A stretch of 64,000 bases of DNA from Candidatus Aramenus sp. CH1 (lineage in GTDB: Archaea > Thermoproteota > Thermoprotei_A > Sulfolobales > Sulfolobaceae), in assembly GCA_022678445.1 (NCBI GenBank), contig JALBWU010000009.1, positions 1 through 64,000 of the forward strand. Reading direction: 5' to 3'. Below the pieces are notes generated by a model, which saw nothing but the letters and a program-made list of their open reading frames with translations, ran no database searches and had not been told where the DNA came from. Every line of letters starts with the position of its first letter. The stretch's first letter is position 1. The position numbers were made by a program, and so were the translations under genes. Positions 49,767-58,998 of this stretch are shown one piece after another.

Positions 49767-51713
49767 ATGAATAAGTTAGCTAACAGCAAGAGCGCTTTTC
49801 TAAGGGGGTCGGCTAATCATCCCATAGACTGGTTCCCTTGGGGAGAGGAGGCCTTTGAGAAGGCGAAGAGGGAAAACAAGCCCATCCTTGTTGACGTGGG
49901 GGCAGCATGGTGCCACTGGTGCCACGTGATGGACAAGAGCTACGAGGATCCGGAGGTCGTTAAAATAGTTAACGAGAACTTCGTGGCTATCAAAGTGGAC
50001 AGAGACGAGATGCCAGACCTAGACAGGACCCTCCAGAACTTGGTTTACTCGATAACCGGGGAGTCGGGCTGGCCCCTGACCGTGTTCATGACACCAGACA
50101 AAAAGGTGTTTTTCGGCGGTACGTATTTCCCTCCGGAGGACTCCTATGGTAGGATCGGACTGAAGAGGTTACTTAGGGAAATACTGAGGGCGTGGAACCA
50201 AAAGATGAGAAAAATAGAGTCCTCCTCCATTTACATCGCAAATTTGCAGACCCCCTTGCAGGGCAATGAAAAGGTGGACGTGGACGTCGTAGCTTCAACT
50301 TATTCCGCAATTGTCGGAGCTTACGACATCGAGTACGGTGGTATAGGAACCTCAGCTAAGTTTCCTCACCCCAAGATAGACCAGTTCCTTTTTGCGTATA
50401 CGGCTTGGACAGGCGAGGATCTAGGGAGGAAGCTGGCGTCCTTCACCCTAAGTAGGATGTACTACAGAGGTCTGTTCGACCAGGCAGGAGGCGGGTTCCA
50501 TAGGTACACAGTAGACAGGGAATGGACCACTCCACACTTTGAGAAATTACTAATAGATAACGCAGAATTAATTTACGACTACTTCAACGGGTACATTGCG
50601 ACTGGAGATGCTGTGACGAAAGACGCTCTTGGCCTCACAGTCCAGTTCCTTTTGAGAGATCTCATGAGAGAGGGCAGTTTTGCAAACAGCATCGACGCAG
50701 ATAGCGACGGCATTGAGGGAGGATACTACACTTGGACGGAGAAAGAGATGGACGAGGCACTAGGAGAGGAAAGCAGATACTACAAAAAGGTGTTTGGGAT
50801 TTTCGAGCCAGGGGGAGAAGTAGAGGGGAGGAAAGTGCTCAAGTTAACTTACGAGATAGGGGAGATAGCAAGGAGCACTGGCTCGTCCCCTGAACAGATT
50901 ATCATGAGATTACGGACGGTGAGGGAAAAGCTCAGGGAGTACCGGGACAGGACCAGGAGAAGGCCATTCGTAGACGAAAACGCCTATACTCATCCAAACT
51001 GCGTCGCCGCTGAGTCATTACTTTATGCATCCTTAATAACTGGAAAGGGAAGAGAAGAGGCTCTAGCCGTAGTCGACAAACTGGGAAAGAAAGCGAGTAG
51101 AAGGCTAGACGGCGGTGACGATGGCCTTCTCGAGGACTACGCATCAGCTCTAAACGCGTTAATTGCCGCATATGAGGTGACCTCAGACCGCAAGTACCTT
51201 CAGAGGGCCCTTGACGTGTACCAAGAGCTTAGCTCCTTTGAGGTAAACGGAAAGTTTGTGGACTCCTTAGGCAATATACCCAAGTACGACATGCCAAACG
51301 AGTCTCCGGTGTCCTCTGCGTTACGGGGGATATACAAACTAGAGCTACTCGGTTACGCCCAAGTTGGCAATAAACTAGACGTGATCTCAGGATCTGAGGA
51401 CTTTACCTTCCTAGCTGGGTTGGTAAATACTTTAGGCGCATACTTGAAGGGTGGGGCTCACGTAGTAGTTGTTGACGAGAAAGACGGAAAGGCTGATGAA
51501 CTGCACAGAGAAGCCCTACTTCTCTACTACCCATTCAAGGTAGTCGAGAGGGTGTCAGTGGACCACAAGGACGAGGTGAGCTCCACTGTAAGGTCCATGA
51601 TAAACGAGGGAAAGGGAAGGAGCAGGGCCTTTGTATGCGTGGGGAATACTTGTAGCCTTCCAGTTACAGACGGAGAAAAAGTAAAAGCGCTGTTACGCAC
51701 AAAATTAACGTGA
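49767..51713 (+). CDS. thioredoxin-domain protein of the YyaL/DUF255 family
   Basis: This 648-residue protein begins NHPIDWFPWGEEAF and has the redox motif WCHWCHVM (Cys49, Cys52), then ESGWPLTVFMTPD and GGTYFPPED, all typical of DUF255 (spermatogenesis-associated protein 20 family). The rest is an alpha/alpha-toroid like that of N-acylglucosamine epimerases. The reaction is not known. Its end overlaps the region just before the SDR gene. Confidence 0.9.
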   Translation: MNKLANSKSAFLRGSANHPIDWFPWGEEAFEKAKRENKPILVDVGAAWCHWCHVMDKSYEDPEVVKIVNENFVAIKVDRDEMPDLDRTLQNLVYSITGESGWPLTVFMTPDKKVFFGGTYFPPEDSYGRIGLKRLLREILRAWNQKMRKIESSSIYIANLQTPLQGNEKVDVDVVASTYSAIVGAYDIEYGGIGTSAKFPHPKIDQFLFAYTAWTGEDLGRKLASFTLSRMYYRGLFDQAGGGFHRYTVDREWTTPHFEKLLIDNAELIYDYFNGYIATGDAVTKDALGLTVQFLLRDLMREGSFANSIDADSDGIEGGYYTWTEKEMDEALGEESRYYKKVFGIFEPGGEVEGRKVLKLTYEIGEIARSTGSSPEQIIMRLRTVREKLREYRDRTRRRPFVDENAYTHPNCVAAESLLYASLITGKGREEALAVVDKLGKKASRRLDGGDDGLLEDYASALNALIAAYEVTSDRKYLQRALDVYQELSSFEVNGKFVDSLGNIPKYDMPNESPVSSALRGIYKLELLGYAQVGNKLDVISGSEDFTFLAGLVNTLGAYLKGGAHVVVVDEKDGKADELHREALLLYYPFKVVERVSVDHKDEVSSTVRSMINEGKGRSRAFVCVGNTCSLPVTDGEKVKALLRTKLT

Positions 51714-51718
51714 GAGCG

Positions 51719-52435
51719 ATGAGACTAAAGGGAGAAAATGTTCTGGTGATTGGAGTAAGCAAGGGTTTGGGTTACGCGTTAGCGTACTTCTTGGTTAGAG
51801 AAGGGGCAAACGTAATAGTAAACTCAGGAAACGTAGAGAAGCTAAAAGAGATAACCAACACGCTCAGCAAGTACGGTAACGTAAAGTACGTTGATGGTAG
51901 AATAGTAGACAAGGAGAGTGCACGTAACGTGATAGAGAGGGCTTATAAGGAGTTCGGGAACTTGGACGGGCTAGCTGTGCTCATAGGCGGCTACGTGGAG
52001 GACGACGTGCACAGCTTAAAGGGACTCGACGAGATGATAAACAACCACATAAAGTACCCGCTTTACGTGGCCTCAGAGGCCGTGAGGTTCATGAACCCTG
52101 GCTCAGCCATTGTTCTGGTGTCTGCCATAAGGGGAATAGACAAGGCGTTGCCAAACCAACTCTCCTATTCAATAGCTAAGGCTGGACTGGCCAAGGCAGT
52201 GGAAGTACTGGCTACGGAACTGGTGAAGAAGGAAATAAGGGTTGTTGGAATAGCTCCAAGCTGGATAGACGGGGAGTTTGAACCGGATAGGAATTGGAGG
52301 AAGTTGAGGAAACTAGGTGATCCAAAGGCACCTCCAGAGGACTTTGCCAGAGTAATAGTCTGGCTAATGACTGAGGAGTCCCAGTGGGTCAATGGAGTGG
52401 TAATACCAGTAGATGGGGGTGCAAGGCTATTGTGA
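51719..52435 (+). CDS. short-chain dehydrogenase/reductase
   Basis: The protein of about 238 residues is an SDR: a changed nucleotide-binding motif GVSKGLGYAL, the active-site Ser in VLVSAIRG, YSIAK as YxxxK, and the ending VNGVVIPVDGGARLL. The substrate is unknown. ATG at 51719 is preferred over GTG at 51710, which overlaps the previous gene. The stop overlaps the GTG start of tenA. Confidence 0.87.
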   Translation: MRLKGENVLVIGVSKGLGYALAYFLVREGANVIVNSGNVEKLKEITNTLSKYGNVKYVDGRIVDKESARNVIERAYKEFGNLDGLAVLIGGYVEDDVHSLKGLDEMINNHIKYPLYVASEAVRFMNPGSAIVLVSAIRGIDKALPNQLSYSIAKAGLAKAVEVLATELVKKEIRVVGIAPSWIDGEFEPDRNWRKLRKLGDPKAPPEDFARVIVWLMTEESQWVNGVVIPVDGGARLL

Positions 52436-53070
52436 ACTCCGACACTCTAAAAGAAAGCGTAGGAGAACTATGGGAGAAGTACGTCAAGCACGATTTTGTT
52501 AAAAGGATGAAAGATGGCTCCCTGCCGCTAGAGAACTTCAGATATTACCTCATCCAGGACTCCAAATACGTTAGGGTAATGCTCAAAAGCCTCTTAAACG
52601 CTTCATCAAAGGGACCTATAGACCAGGTCTCTAAAATCATACTTAAAGTATTCCAAACCACGGACAAGGGAAGCGAGGTCCATTCCTTTTTATTGAGCCA
52701 GCTCAAGGTAACCGAGAAGGAGATCCAAGATACTGGCTACTCGTTAGTTAACTACGCTTACACTAGGCACTTGTTTTATCACTCTAACTTGGGCTGGAAG
52801 CAGTTTCTCGTAGCGTGGACTCCGTGCATGTGGGGGTACATGGAGGTGGGGGAATACGTCCTCGGTTCCCCAAACCCCCTGTACAATAAGTGGGCGGAGT
52901 TCTATTCCTCTCCACACTACAGAACGAGGGTTGAAGCCATTCTTGATGCTCTAAACTTGATAGATCTAGATGAGGGCCTCTTCAAGGTGTTTATGGACAG
53001 CGTCAATTTCGAGATAATGTTCTGGGACTCTTCCATGAGAATGGATCCTACGCCTTTCCACGGCGACTAG
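52432..53070 (+). CDS. tenA: TenA-family thiaminase II-like protein
   Basis: The 212-residue helical protein matches TenA: YYLIQDSKYVRVM near the start, WTPCMWGYMEVGEYV with the catalytic-type Cys, and a final VNFEIMFWDSSM with the conserved Glu. TenA salvages thiamine breakdown products by releasing the aminopyrimidine. GTG at 52432 overlaps the SDR stop. With Thi4 at 37.6 kb it is the second thiamine-related gene here, but not linked. Confidence 0.85.
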   Translation: MNSDTLKESVGELWEKYVKHDFVKRMKDGSLPLENFRYYLIQDSKYVRVMLKSLLNASSKGPIDQVSKIILKVFQTTDKGSEVHSFLLSQLKVTEKEIQDTGYSLVNYAYTRHLFYHSNLGWKQFLVAWTPCMWGYMEVGEYVLGSPNPLYNKWAEFYSSPHYRTRVEAILDALNLIDLDEGLFKVFMDSVNFEIMFWDSSMRMDPTPFHGD

Positions 53071-53116
53071 TTAATCCCATGTTTTTATTAGCTTTCTTTT
53101 CGCTTTTCTAAGTTTG

Positions 53117-53764
53117 ATGGGACAGATGCAGTGGATAAAGGAGATGAGCTTCACCTTCAAGTGCGACCTCAACTCAATAACGTTTAGGTGTAACACCGGT
53201 TCCAACATACTTGAGCTAGAGTGGAGGGACAACAAGTTAAACGTCAGCCTCTTTAGCCCTACGCAAAGGGTAAACTACAGTTCTGGAAGGCTGTTTGACA
53301 TGCACAACCTCTCTGTGAAGAGGGGTAAGGAGGCAGAGGACTTCCTGCGGGAGGTCTTTGCCCAGCTATCGAAGGAAATCCAGGAAGGGGCAGAAGAGCT
53401 AAAAAGCACGTACGACCTTCCTGTAGCAATCATAAAGGAATTCGCAAGGGACATGTGCAACTTCGAGTTTAGACCGTCAAAGTTCTTCGACATAGGCATC
53501 AAAGAGCTGGAAATAGAGCTAAATAAGGAGTTCCTGAAGGACAGACCGGGTCTATACTCTGAAAGAAAGCTAAAGTTACTGATAAGAAAGGAGGACAACG
53601 TCTGCTTGAAGGTGGTGTTCTGGTTGGAATCCAGGAGGAAGGAGACACTCTATTCCCCAGACTGCGTTAACTACCAGGACGTTACATCCGAGGATATATC
53701 GAACTCGTTGAGGTCCTTAAACGAGTACGTGACGGAGATAAGGAATTTCGTGATCAACAGTTAA
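53117..53764 (+). CDS. hypothetical protein
   Basis: I do not recognise this protein of about 215 residues. It has a beta-rich first third, a helical middle (EAEDFLREVFAQLSKEIQEGAEEL) and a final helix, and four scattered cysteines. TTTTTATTAG about 25 bp upstream points to a leaderless start at ATG 53117; a TTG one codon before is possible. No membrane segment is present. Confidence 0.6.
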   Translation: MGQMQWIKEMSFTFKCDLNSITFRCNTGSNILELEWRDNKLNVSLFSPTQRVNYSSGRLFDMHNLSVKRGKEAEDFLREVFAQLSKEIQEGAEELKSTYDLPVAIIKEFARDMCNFEFRPSKFFDIGIKELEIELNKEFLKDRPGLYSERKLKLLIRKEDNVCLKVVFWLESRRKETLYSPDCVNYQDVTSEDISNSLRSLNEYVTEIRNFVINS

Positions 53765-53786
53765 AATCTTCTGAGCTAATGAGAAG

Positions 53787-53844
53787 TTAAGTGATGAGGT
53801 TCCACCCCATATGAGCGGTGAAATTGACCTCGATCTCTGACTAC
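53787..53844 (+). ncRNA. C/D box sRNA candidate 1
   Basis: Between two genes lies box C GTGATGA (53791-53797), a 13-nt guide, D'-like ATGA (53811-53814), C'-like GGTGAAA (53817-53823), a 13-nt guide and box D CTGA (53837-53840). A GTTAAAAT run centred about 26 bp before fits a promoter. This is the layout of archaeal sRNAs that guide 2'-O-methylation. The rRNA or tRNA target could not be determined. Confidence 0.6.
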
Positions 53845-53898
53845 TCGTTGCTTCGGTATGCTCAGATTTTATTTACCTATAGAAGAAAAAGTATATGA

Positions 53899-53955
53899 CA
53901 TAATGATGAGGTCGAGCACTACATGAGCTATGATGAGAGGACCACCTCTGAAGCT
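53899..53955 (+). ncRNA. C/D box sRNA candidate 2, overlapping a CDS start
   Basis: Box C ATGATGA (53903-53909), 13-nt guide, D' ATGA (53923-53926), C' ATGATGA (53930-53936), 11-nt guide and box D CTGA (53948-53951). It shares the C-to-D' spacing and the ATGAGC core with candidate 1, 112 bases upstream. TTTTATTTA centred near 53871 would start transcription near 53898, four or five bases before box C, the usual sRNA 5' end. The D' box coincides with the annotated ATG of the next gene. Confidence 0.65.
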
Positions 53956-54501
53956 GTTATAGAAATCAACTTCAACTTGTACGCCTTTAGGGAATCCGTT
54001 TCCAATTACCAAGTGGACTATCAAGGTGGATGGATCGTACTTAAGGGAAAGGAGGGAGAATACCTCAGTAGGGAGTTTGATAACTACGCTGTACTAGTGT
54101 ACCCAGTTAACGCTCCAGAAGACCTCCTTGAGGCCTTATCCGTTAAAAACGAGAAAATAGATAAGTTCAGGGAGGTTCTATACAAGCCAAGGTATTGGAG
54201 GGAGTCGGTAACAATCCACTTGGTGAAGGATAAGCTAGTAACGGGGACCGACATAGAGCTGGTTCCGTTCAACGGAGTTGACCTCGTAAACGACATATTG
54301 AGGACAGAAGGTGCAGAATTCAAGACCATTGACGACAACCTAGCAATCTCGGTTGCAGTGGAAAGGCCGTTGACTGCCCAGAATTTAGGGAAGGCGCTAT
54401 ACAAGTTGTCGGTCTGCCTATCGTTATATTTCAGGATCAAAGAGGCACAAGAGGACATCGCACTAAAGATAGCACAAGAAGCGCTCTCAGAACTTCAGTG
54501 A
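53923..54501 (+). CDS. hypothetical protein
   Basis: I do not recognise this 192-residue protein. It is mixed alpha/beta with an acidic character and no membrane segment. Its first nine or so codons lie inside the sRNA candidate at 53899-53955, so either one transcript serves both or the true start is further downstream. Its end overlaps a convergent membrane protein gene by 7 bases. Confidence 0.6.
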   Translation: MSYDERTTSEAVIEINFNLYAFRESVSNYQVDYQGGWIVLKGKEGEYLSREFDNYAVLVYPVNAPEDLLEALSVKNEKIDKFREVLYKPRYWRESVTIHLVKDKLVTGTDIELVPFNGVDLVNDILRTEGAEFKTIDDNLAISVAVERPLTAQNLGKALYKLSVCLSLYFRIKEAQEDIALKIAQEALSELQ

Positions 54502-54929
54502 GATCTTAGCTCCACGTAAACGGCAATAACTATGGACGAGAATATTAAAATTGCCCCTAGGAGTATTGCCCCAAACACAGCGTATAGTGAGTCGTTGAGC
54601 TTGTATATGCCAACTACCGTACCGTTGTTAGATGGCTGCACATCTAGGGAAACAACAGTACTTGTCGGCACTACGATAAAGTTTTGGCCAACGGTGTAGA
54701 CATCACCGCCCTCTACGTTCAAGTCTGCTGGAGATTGAACCTCTAACGCTATCGAGTGGGAAACAGTTAGTTCTGTGTTGAGGTGATGGTTAGGAGATAG
54801 AGTTATTTTGTAGTTGTTGTTTCCCAACGCAATGTCCCCAACAATTACGCTAGCTAATAGTACTATTATCCCTGCGACGAAGAGGTTCTTGCTTATCTTC
54901 ATCATCTTTCGCTTCTCCATATTACTCAT
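54495..54929 (-). CDS. small membrane protein with extracytoplasmic domain
   Basis: This 144-residue protein has an N-terminal transmembrane segment (LFVAGIIVLLASVIVGDIAL), a soluble beta-rich part of about 80 residues, and a C-terminal transmembrane helix (YAVFGAILLGAILIFSSIVIAVYV). I do not recognise the family. Starts at residues 1, 4, 9 or 10 are possible. Confidence 0.6.
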   Translation of the reverse strand: MSNMEKRKMMKISKNLFVAGIIVLLASVIVGDIALGNNNYKITLSPNHHLNTELTVSHSIALEVQSPADLNVEGGDVYTVGQNFIVVPTSTVVSLDVQPSNNGTVVGIYKLNDSLYAVFGAILLGAILIFSSIVIAVYVELRSH

Positions 54930-55101
54930 CTTTATTGTGTTAGCAAATTTATTTTTCTATAAGTCTTAACGTTAATCAGTCCACTTTCAACTGCTCTCTA
55001 AACAACAGAAGTTAACGTCGGCTAGGATAGAAACCTCTTCATATAGAAAACGTCCACATCCATAAACTTAGCTTATTAATGCCTACACAGATGACACCCA
55101 A

Positions 55102-56154
55102 ATGCTATGGCTAGTGATGACCACGGGTAAATGCAACTTAGTTTGCGACTATTGTGGAGGCTCTTTTCCTAAGGACGTAGTTCCTTGGAAAATCGGGTAC
55201 AACATTGAAAAGTTAAAGAAGTTGATAGAGTTGGATCCAGAAGCTACAGTCATTTTCTACGGTGGCGAACCCCTGAATAACCCCAAGCTCATCATGAACT
55301 TTATCGATAGGGTAAGGGCTAAGAGGATAGGGATCCAGACAAACGGAACCTTGGTAAAGCTTTTGCCACAAAAATATTGGAAGAAGATCAACGTAGCCCT
55401 TATGTCAATTGACGGGAGGCCAGAAATAACCGACAAGCATAGGGGTAAAAACATCTATAAAGTTGTCACAGAGAACACAAGGTTACTGAAGTCCTTGGGC
55501 GTTGAGATAATAGCCAGGATGACAGTTACGGAGGACACTGACATTTACGAGGACGTCACACACCTCTTAAGCCTAGGAATATTTGACAAGGTTCACTGGC
55601 AACTCAACGTTGTGTGGACTGAGAGGTGGAACGTCGAAAAGTGGGCCAAAGAGAGCTATCTACCGGGAATTAAGAAGCTCGTGGAGCTGTTTGTGGACAA
55701 CGTGCGGAGGGGAAAAGTTGTCAAGATCATACCGATCTTAGGGGTGATCTCTGCCCATTACTTTGAGGGCTATAGAGGGTCTCCTTGCGGTGCTGGTTAC
55801 AAGTCTGTGACTGTCACCCCTGAAGGGAGAATATTGTCCTGTCCCATCGCAGTCAGGGAAAAATGGGCAGAGCTAGGGACTGTGGATGGGTTTAAGCTCC
55901 TCGAGGACCCGCTTCCTGAAGAGTGTAAGACGTGTGAGTTCAAGAGGTATTGTGGTGGTAGATGTCTATACGCCTCAAAGGAGAAGTACTGGGGGGAAGA
56001 AGGGTTCAAGGTGGTAGATCAAATTACCAAGGAGTACCTAAGGATAGTGCTCTCCTCCATCCCTGAAATAGACGACGCAATCAAGAAGGGCGCAATTAGG
56101 CTGAGCGACCTCAAGTACGACCCGACGATGGACTCTACGGAGGTTATACCATAA
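55102..56154 (+). CDS. radical SAM/SPASM enzyme, possible peptide-modifying (AF1577-like)
   Basis: The 350-residue protein has the radical SAM cluster CNLVCDYC (Cys11, 15, 18), FYGGEPL, QTNGTL, and a C-terminal SPASM region with cysteines in SPCGAGY, ILSCPIA and [17 protein letters not shown] for extra iron-sulfur clusters. This resembles the archaeal AF1577-type enzymes thought to modify peptides; the assignment is from memory. No obvious precursor peptide gene is seen next to it. TATA-like runs precede the ATG. Confidence 0.8.
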   Translation: MLWLVMTTGKCNLVCDYCGGSFPKDVVPWKIGYNIEKLKKLIELDPEATVIFYGGEPLNNPKLIMNFIDRVRAKRIGIQTNGTLVKLLPQKYWKKINVALMSIDGRPEITDKHRGKNIYKVVTENTRLLKSLGVEIIARMTVTEDTDIYEDVTHLLSLGIFDKVHWQLNVVWTERWNVEKWAKESYLPGIKKLVELFVDNVRRGKVVKIIPILGVISAHYFEGYRGSPCGAGYKSVTVTPEGRILSCPIAVREKWAELGTVDGFKLLEDPLPEECKTCEFKRYCGGRCLYASKEKYWGEEGFKVVDQITKEYLRIVLSSIPEIDDAIKKGAIRLSDLKYDPTMDSTEVIP

Positions 56155-56196
56155 GGGAACATGAGAAGATATAATTCCCTCGAGTAAGTTTATATT

Positions 56197-58989
56197 GTGA
56201 CTGAGACTTTCTTTAACTCAATTGCTGAAAAGTGGATAAAAGAGTTCGAGAACGCCTTTGAGGCCAACGTAGATAGCAGACAGAAGTTCCTCGTTACTGT
56301 GGCCTTCCCTTATACGAATAGCCCTTTTCACATAGGCCATGGAAGGACTTACGTAACTGCTGACATATACGCTAGGTATATGAGGATGAAGGGGTACAAC
56401 GTCTTATTCCCGTTGGGGTTCCAGTTTACCGGTACTCCTATCCTTTCCATTTCTGAGGCGCTGAAGAGAGGAGATAAGGACATAGTCAAGGAATTCATGG
56501 AGGTCTACAGGATCCCCCAAGAGAAGCTTAAAGAGCTTGAGGACCCTTTGAAGCTGGCGGAATACTTCAGGGAGGACATGAAGAAGACGGCTAAGAGGTT
56601 TGGGTTAAGCATAGATTGGAGGAGGGAGTTCACCACCGTAGATAGGGGTTTTGAGAAGTTCGTCCAATGGCAGTTAAAGACGCTCAGGAATAAGGGATAC
56701 CTTGTAACTTCCACAGAGGCCGTAGGTTATTGCCCCAACGACGGTTTCCCAGTGGGCATGCACGACACTAGGGGCGACGTTGAGCCAGAGATAGTGAGCG
56801 AAGACGTAATACTCTTCGAGGACGGAGAACTAGTGTTCCCAGTTGTGACCTCGCGCCCTGAAACCGTCTTTGGCGCGACTGCCATCATGATCAACCCTGA
56901 AAGCAAGTACGTTGTCGCCATAAAGGGCAACCTGAAGTGGGTAGTGTCTAAGGAAGCGTACGATAAGCTCAAGTACCAAGTACCCTTCGGAGGGGTAAAA
57001 GAGATCGACAAGGCCAAACTGCTATCCGCAAGCCCTATGAACCCAGTGACAAGAGAAAGGTTAAAGGTAATTGAGAGCAAGTACGTAGAGCCAAAGGTAG
57101 GTACTGGCGTTGTAATGGCTGTTCCAGCTCACGAGCCCCTCCACTTTTTGAGGTACTTAGAGGAAGGAGAAGAGGTAAGGCCCAGGACGGTCATAATCTC
57201 AAGCGAGTACGAGGGAATCCCAGCGGAGGAAGTGGTCTCCCTAGCTGGTACTAGGAACCCGAGCGAGTTAAAGGATTACATAGAGACGTTGTATAGGACA
57301 GAGTACTACAAGGGCGTTATGGCGTCAGACCTCGAGGATCACGTGCCCGACTATCTTAAGCAGTTCGTAAAGGAGGAGATCTCTGGAAGGCCCGTTAAGG
57401 ACGCTAGAGATAAGGTTATCGAGCTCTTAAAGAAGATCAACGCGCACGACACCGTCTACGAGATCTCCAACGCCCCAGTTTACTGTAGGTGTGGGGCGGA
57501 AATAGTGGTCAAGGTTATACCTAACCAGCTCTTCATAAATTACGAGGATCCAGCGTGGAAGTCCATTGCTCTGAAGTCCCTTGATAAGATAAGGTTCGTG
57601 CCTAAGGACGTGAGGAGCGACTTTGAAAAGGTAATTTTTTCCATGGGGAAAAGGGCATGCTCGAGGTCTAGAGGGCTAGGGGCTAGGATCCCCTGGGACG
57701 AGAGCCAAATAGTGGACAGTTTAAGCGACTCCACAATTTACACAGCCTTCTACACAATTTCTCACCTGTTACCCAAGGATAGCGAGAGGCTCGACGACGA
57801 CTTTTGGAACTACGTGGTTCTAGGCGAGGGGGACAAAAGCTTTGTAGCCAAAAAGACTGGGATAAGCGAGGAACTGCTTACAAAGATGAGAGAGGAGTTC
57901 GAGTATTGGTACCCGGTAGATTCTAGGCACAGTGGAAGGGACCTCGTTAGAAACCACTTACCCTATTACATTTACAACCACGTGGCAATATTTGGCGAGA
58001 AGTATCTCCCTAGGCTTATCGTGGTCAACGGCTTTGTAAGGGTGGGAGGCAAAAAGATGAGCAAGAGCTTCGGCAACGTCTATCCCTTGGAGAAGGCCAT
58101 GGACGAGTACGGCCCAGATCCAGTTAGATTAGCATTAGCGACAAGCTCGGAAATTTCCGAGGACGTTGATTTCAGGCAAGACGTCCTAAATTCGATTTAC
58201 CTCCAGTTAAAGAAGATATACGATGTGGTGTCCCGCGTGGGTTCGATAAGCACGGACAGCGCGATGAGAAAGGAGGACTTGTGGTTCTCGTCCATTGTGA
58301 GTTTCAAGATAAGGGAGGCAAACAGACTAATGGATAACTTGGAATTCAGAAAGGCCTATAATATTGTCCTTTACGAGCTCTACGACCTCTTCAGGGATTA
58401 CATAGAGATTAGGGAAAGGCCAAACAAGGATGTCGTGACCAAGTTCGTGGACGCGTGGATAAAACTACTGTCTCCTGGTGCACCTTTCACCGCTGAGGAG
58501 CTCTGGCACCAATATCACTCCTCTCTAGTCGCCAAGGAGAACTTCCCGTCAGGGGACGAGTTCACAGTGGACACCTATGCTCTACTGCAGTTCGAGTACG
58601 TAAGGTTCGTGATAAGCTACGTAAAGCAACTTGAAGAGGAGGTGAACAAGAAACCAGAGAGAATAGTCATTTACGTGGCTAAGCCAGAACAGCTTGAAGA
58701 TTTTAGGACTGTGCTCAACGCGATAAGATCCCACAAGGAACTACCGGAGTCAGAGTACTTCCTCAGAATCCGTAACAACTTGTCAAAGATCCCCACGCTC
58801 ATTAAGGAGTTAGCTCTGACCACCGACCTCGACGAGTTTGAAGCCATAGCCGAGAACACAATGTTCATGTTAAACCAGCTCGACGTGGACGAGATAAGGG
58901 TATACTACTACGACGACCCGAACGCCCCTGACATAAAGGGGAAGAAGAGTTACGCCCTACCTCTCCTGCCCTCAATAGTGCTCCTTTAG
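56197..58989 (+). CDS. leuS: leucyl-tRNA synthetase with altered editing site
   Basis: This 930-residue class Ia synthetase has HIGH at residues 45-48, KMSKS at 620-624, SRSRGLGARIPWD, YPVDSRHSGRDL and a CP1 editing domain (TSRPETVFGATA). In the editing loop, archaeal enzymes read PAHxPxDY; here it is PAHEPLHF, with His316 replacing the Asp that guides mischarged amino acids. Sulfolobales are reported to have a second, divergent LeuRS; this could be that copy or a natural variant of the main one. The start is GTG at 56197. Confidence 0.9.
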   Translation: MTETFFNSIAEKWIKEFENAFEANVDSRQKFLVTVAFPYTNSPFHIGHGRTYVTADIYARYMRMKGYNVLFPLGFQFTGTPILSISEALKRGDKDIVKEFMEVYRIPQEKLKELEDPLKLAEYFREDMKKTAKRFGLSIDWRREFTTVDRGFEKFVQWQLKTLRNKGYLVTSTEAVGYCPNDGFPVGMHDTRGDVEPEIVSEDVILFEDGELVFPVVTSRPETVFGATAIMINPESKYVVAIKGNLKWVVSKEAYDKLKYQVPFGGVKEIDKAKLLSASPMNPVTRERLKVIESKYVEPKVGTGVVMAVPAHEPLHFLRYLEEGEEVRPRTVIISSEYEGIPAEEVVSLAGTRNPSELKDYIETLYRTEYYKGVMASDLEDHVPDYLKQFVKEEISGRPVKDARDKVIELLKKINAHDTVYEISNAPVYCRCGAEIVVKVIPNQLFINYEDPAWKSIALKSLDKIRFVPKDVRSDFEKVIFSMGKRACSRSRGLGARIPWDESQIVDSLSDSTIYTAFYTISHLLPKDSERLDDDFWNYVVLGEGDKSFVAKKTGISEELLTKMREEFEYWYPVDSRHSGRDLVRNHLPYYIYNHVAIFGEKYLPRLIVVNGFVRVGGKKMSKSFGNVYPLEKAMDEYGPDPVRLALATSSEISEDVDFRQDVLNSIYLQLKKIYDVVSRVGSISTDSAMRKEDLWFSSIVSFKIREANRLMDNLEFRKAYNIVLYELYDLFRDYIEIRERPNKDVVTKFVDAWIKLLSPGAPFTAEELWHQYHSSLVAKENFPSGDEFTVDTYALLQFEYVRFVISYVKQLEEEVNKKPERIVIYVAKPEQLEDFRTVLNAIRSHKELPESEYFLRIRNNLSKIPTLIKELALTTDLDEFEAIAENTMFMLNQLDVDEIRVYYYDDPNAPDIKGKKSYALPLLPSIVLL

Positions 58990-58998
58990 GGGAGTTAC

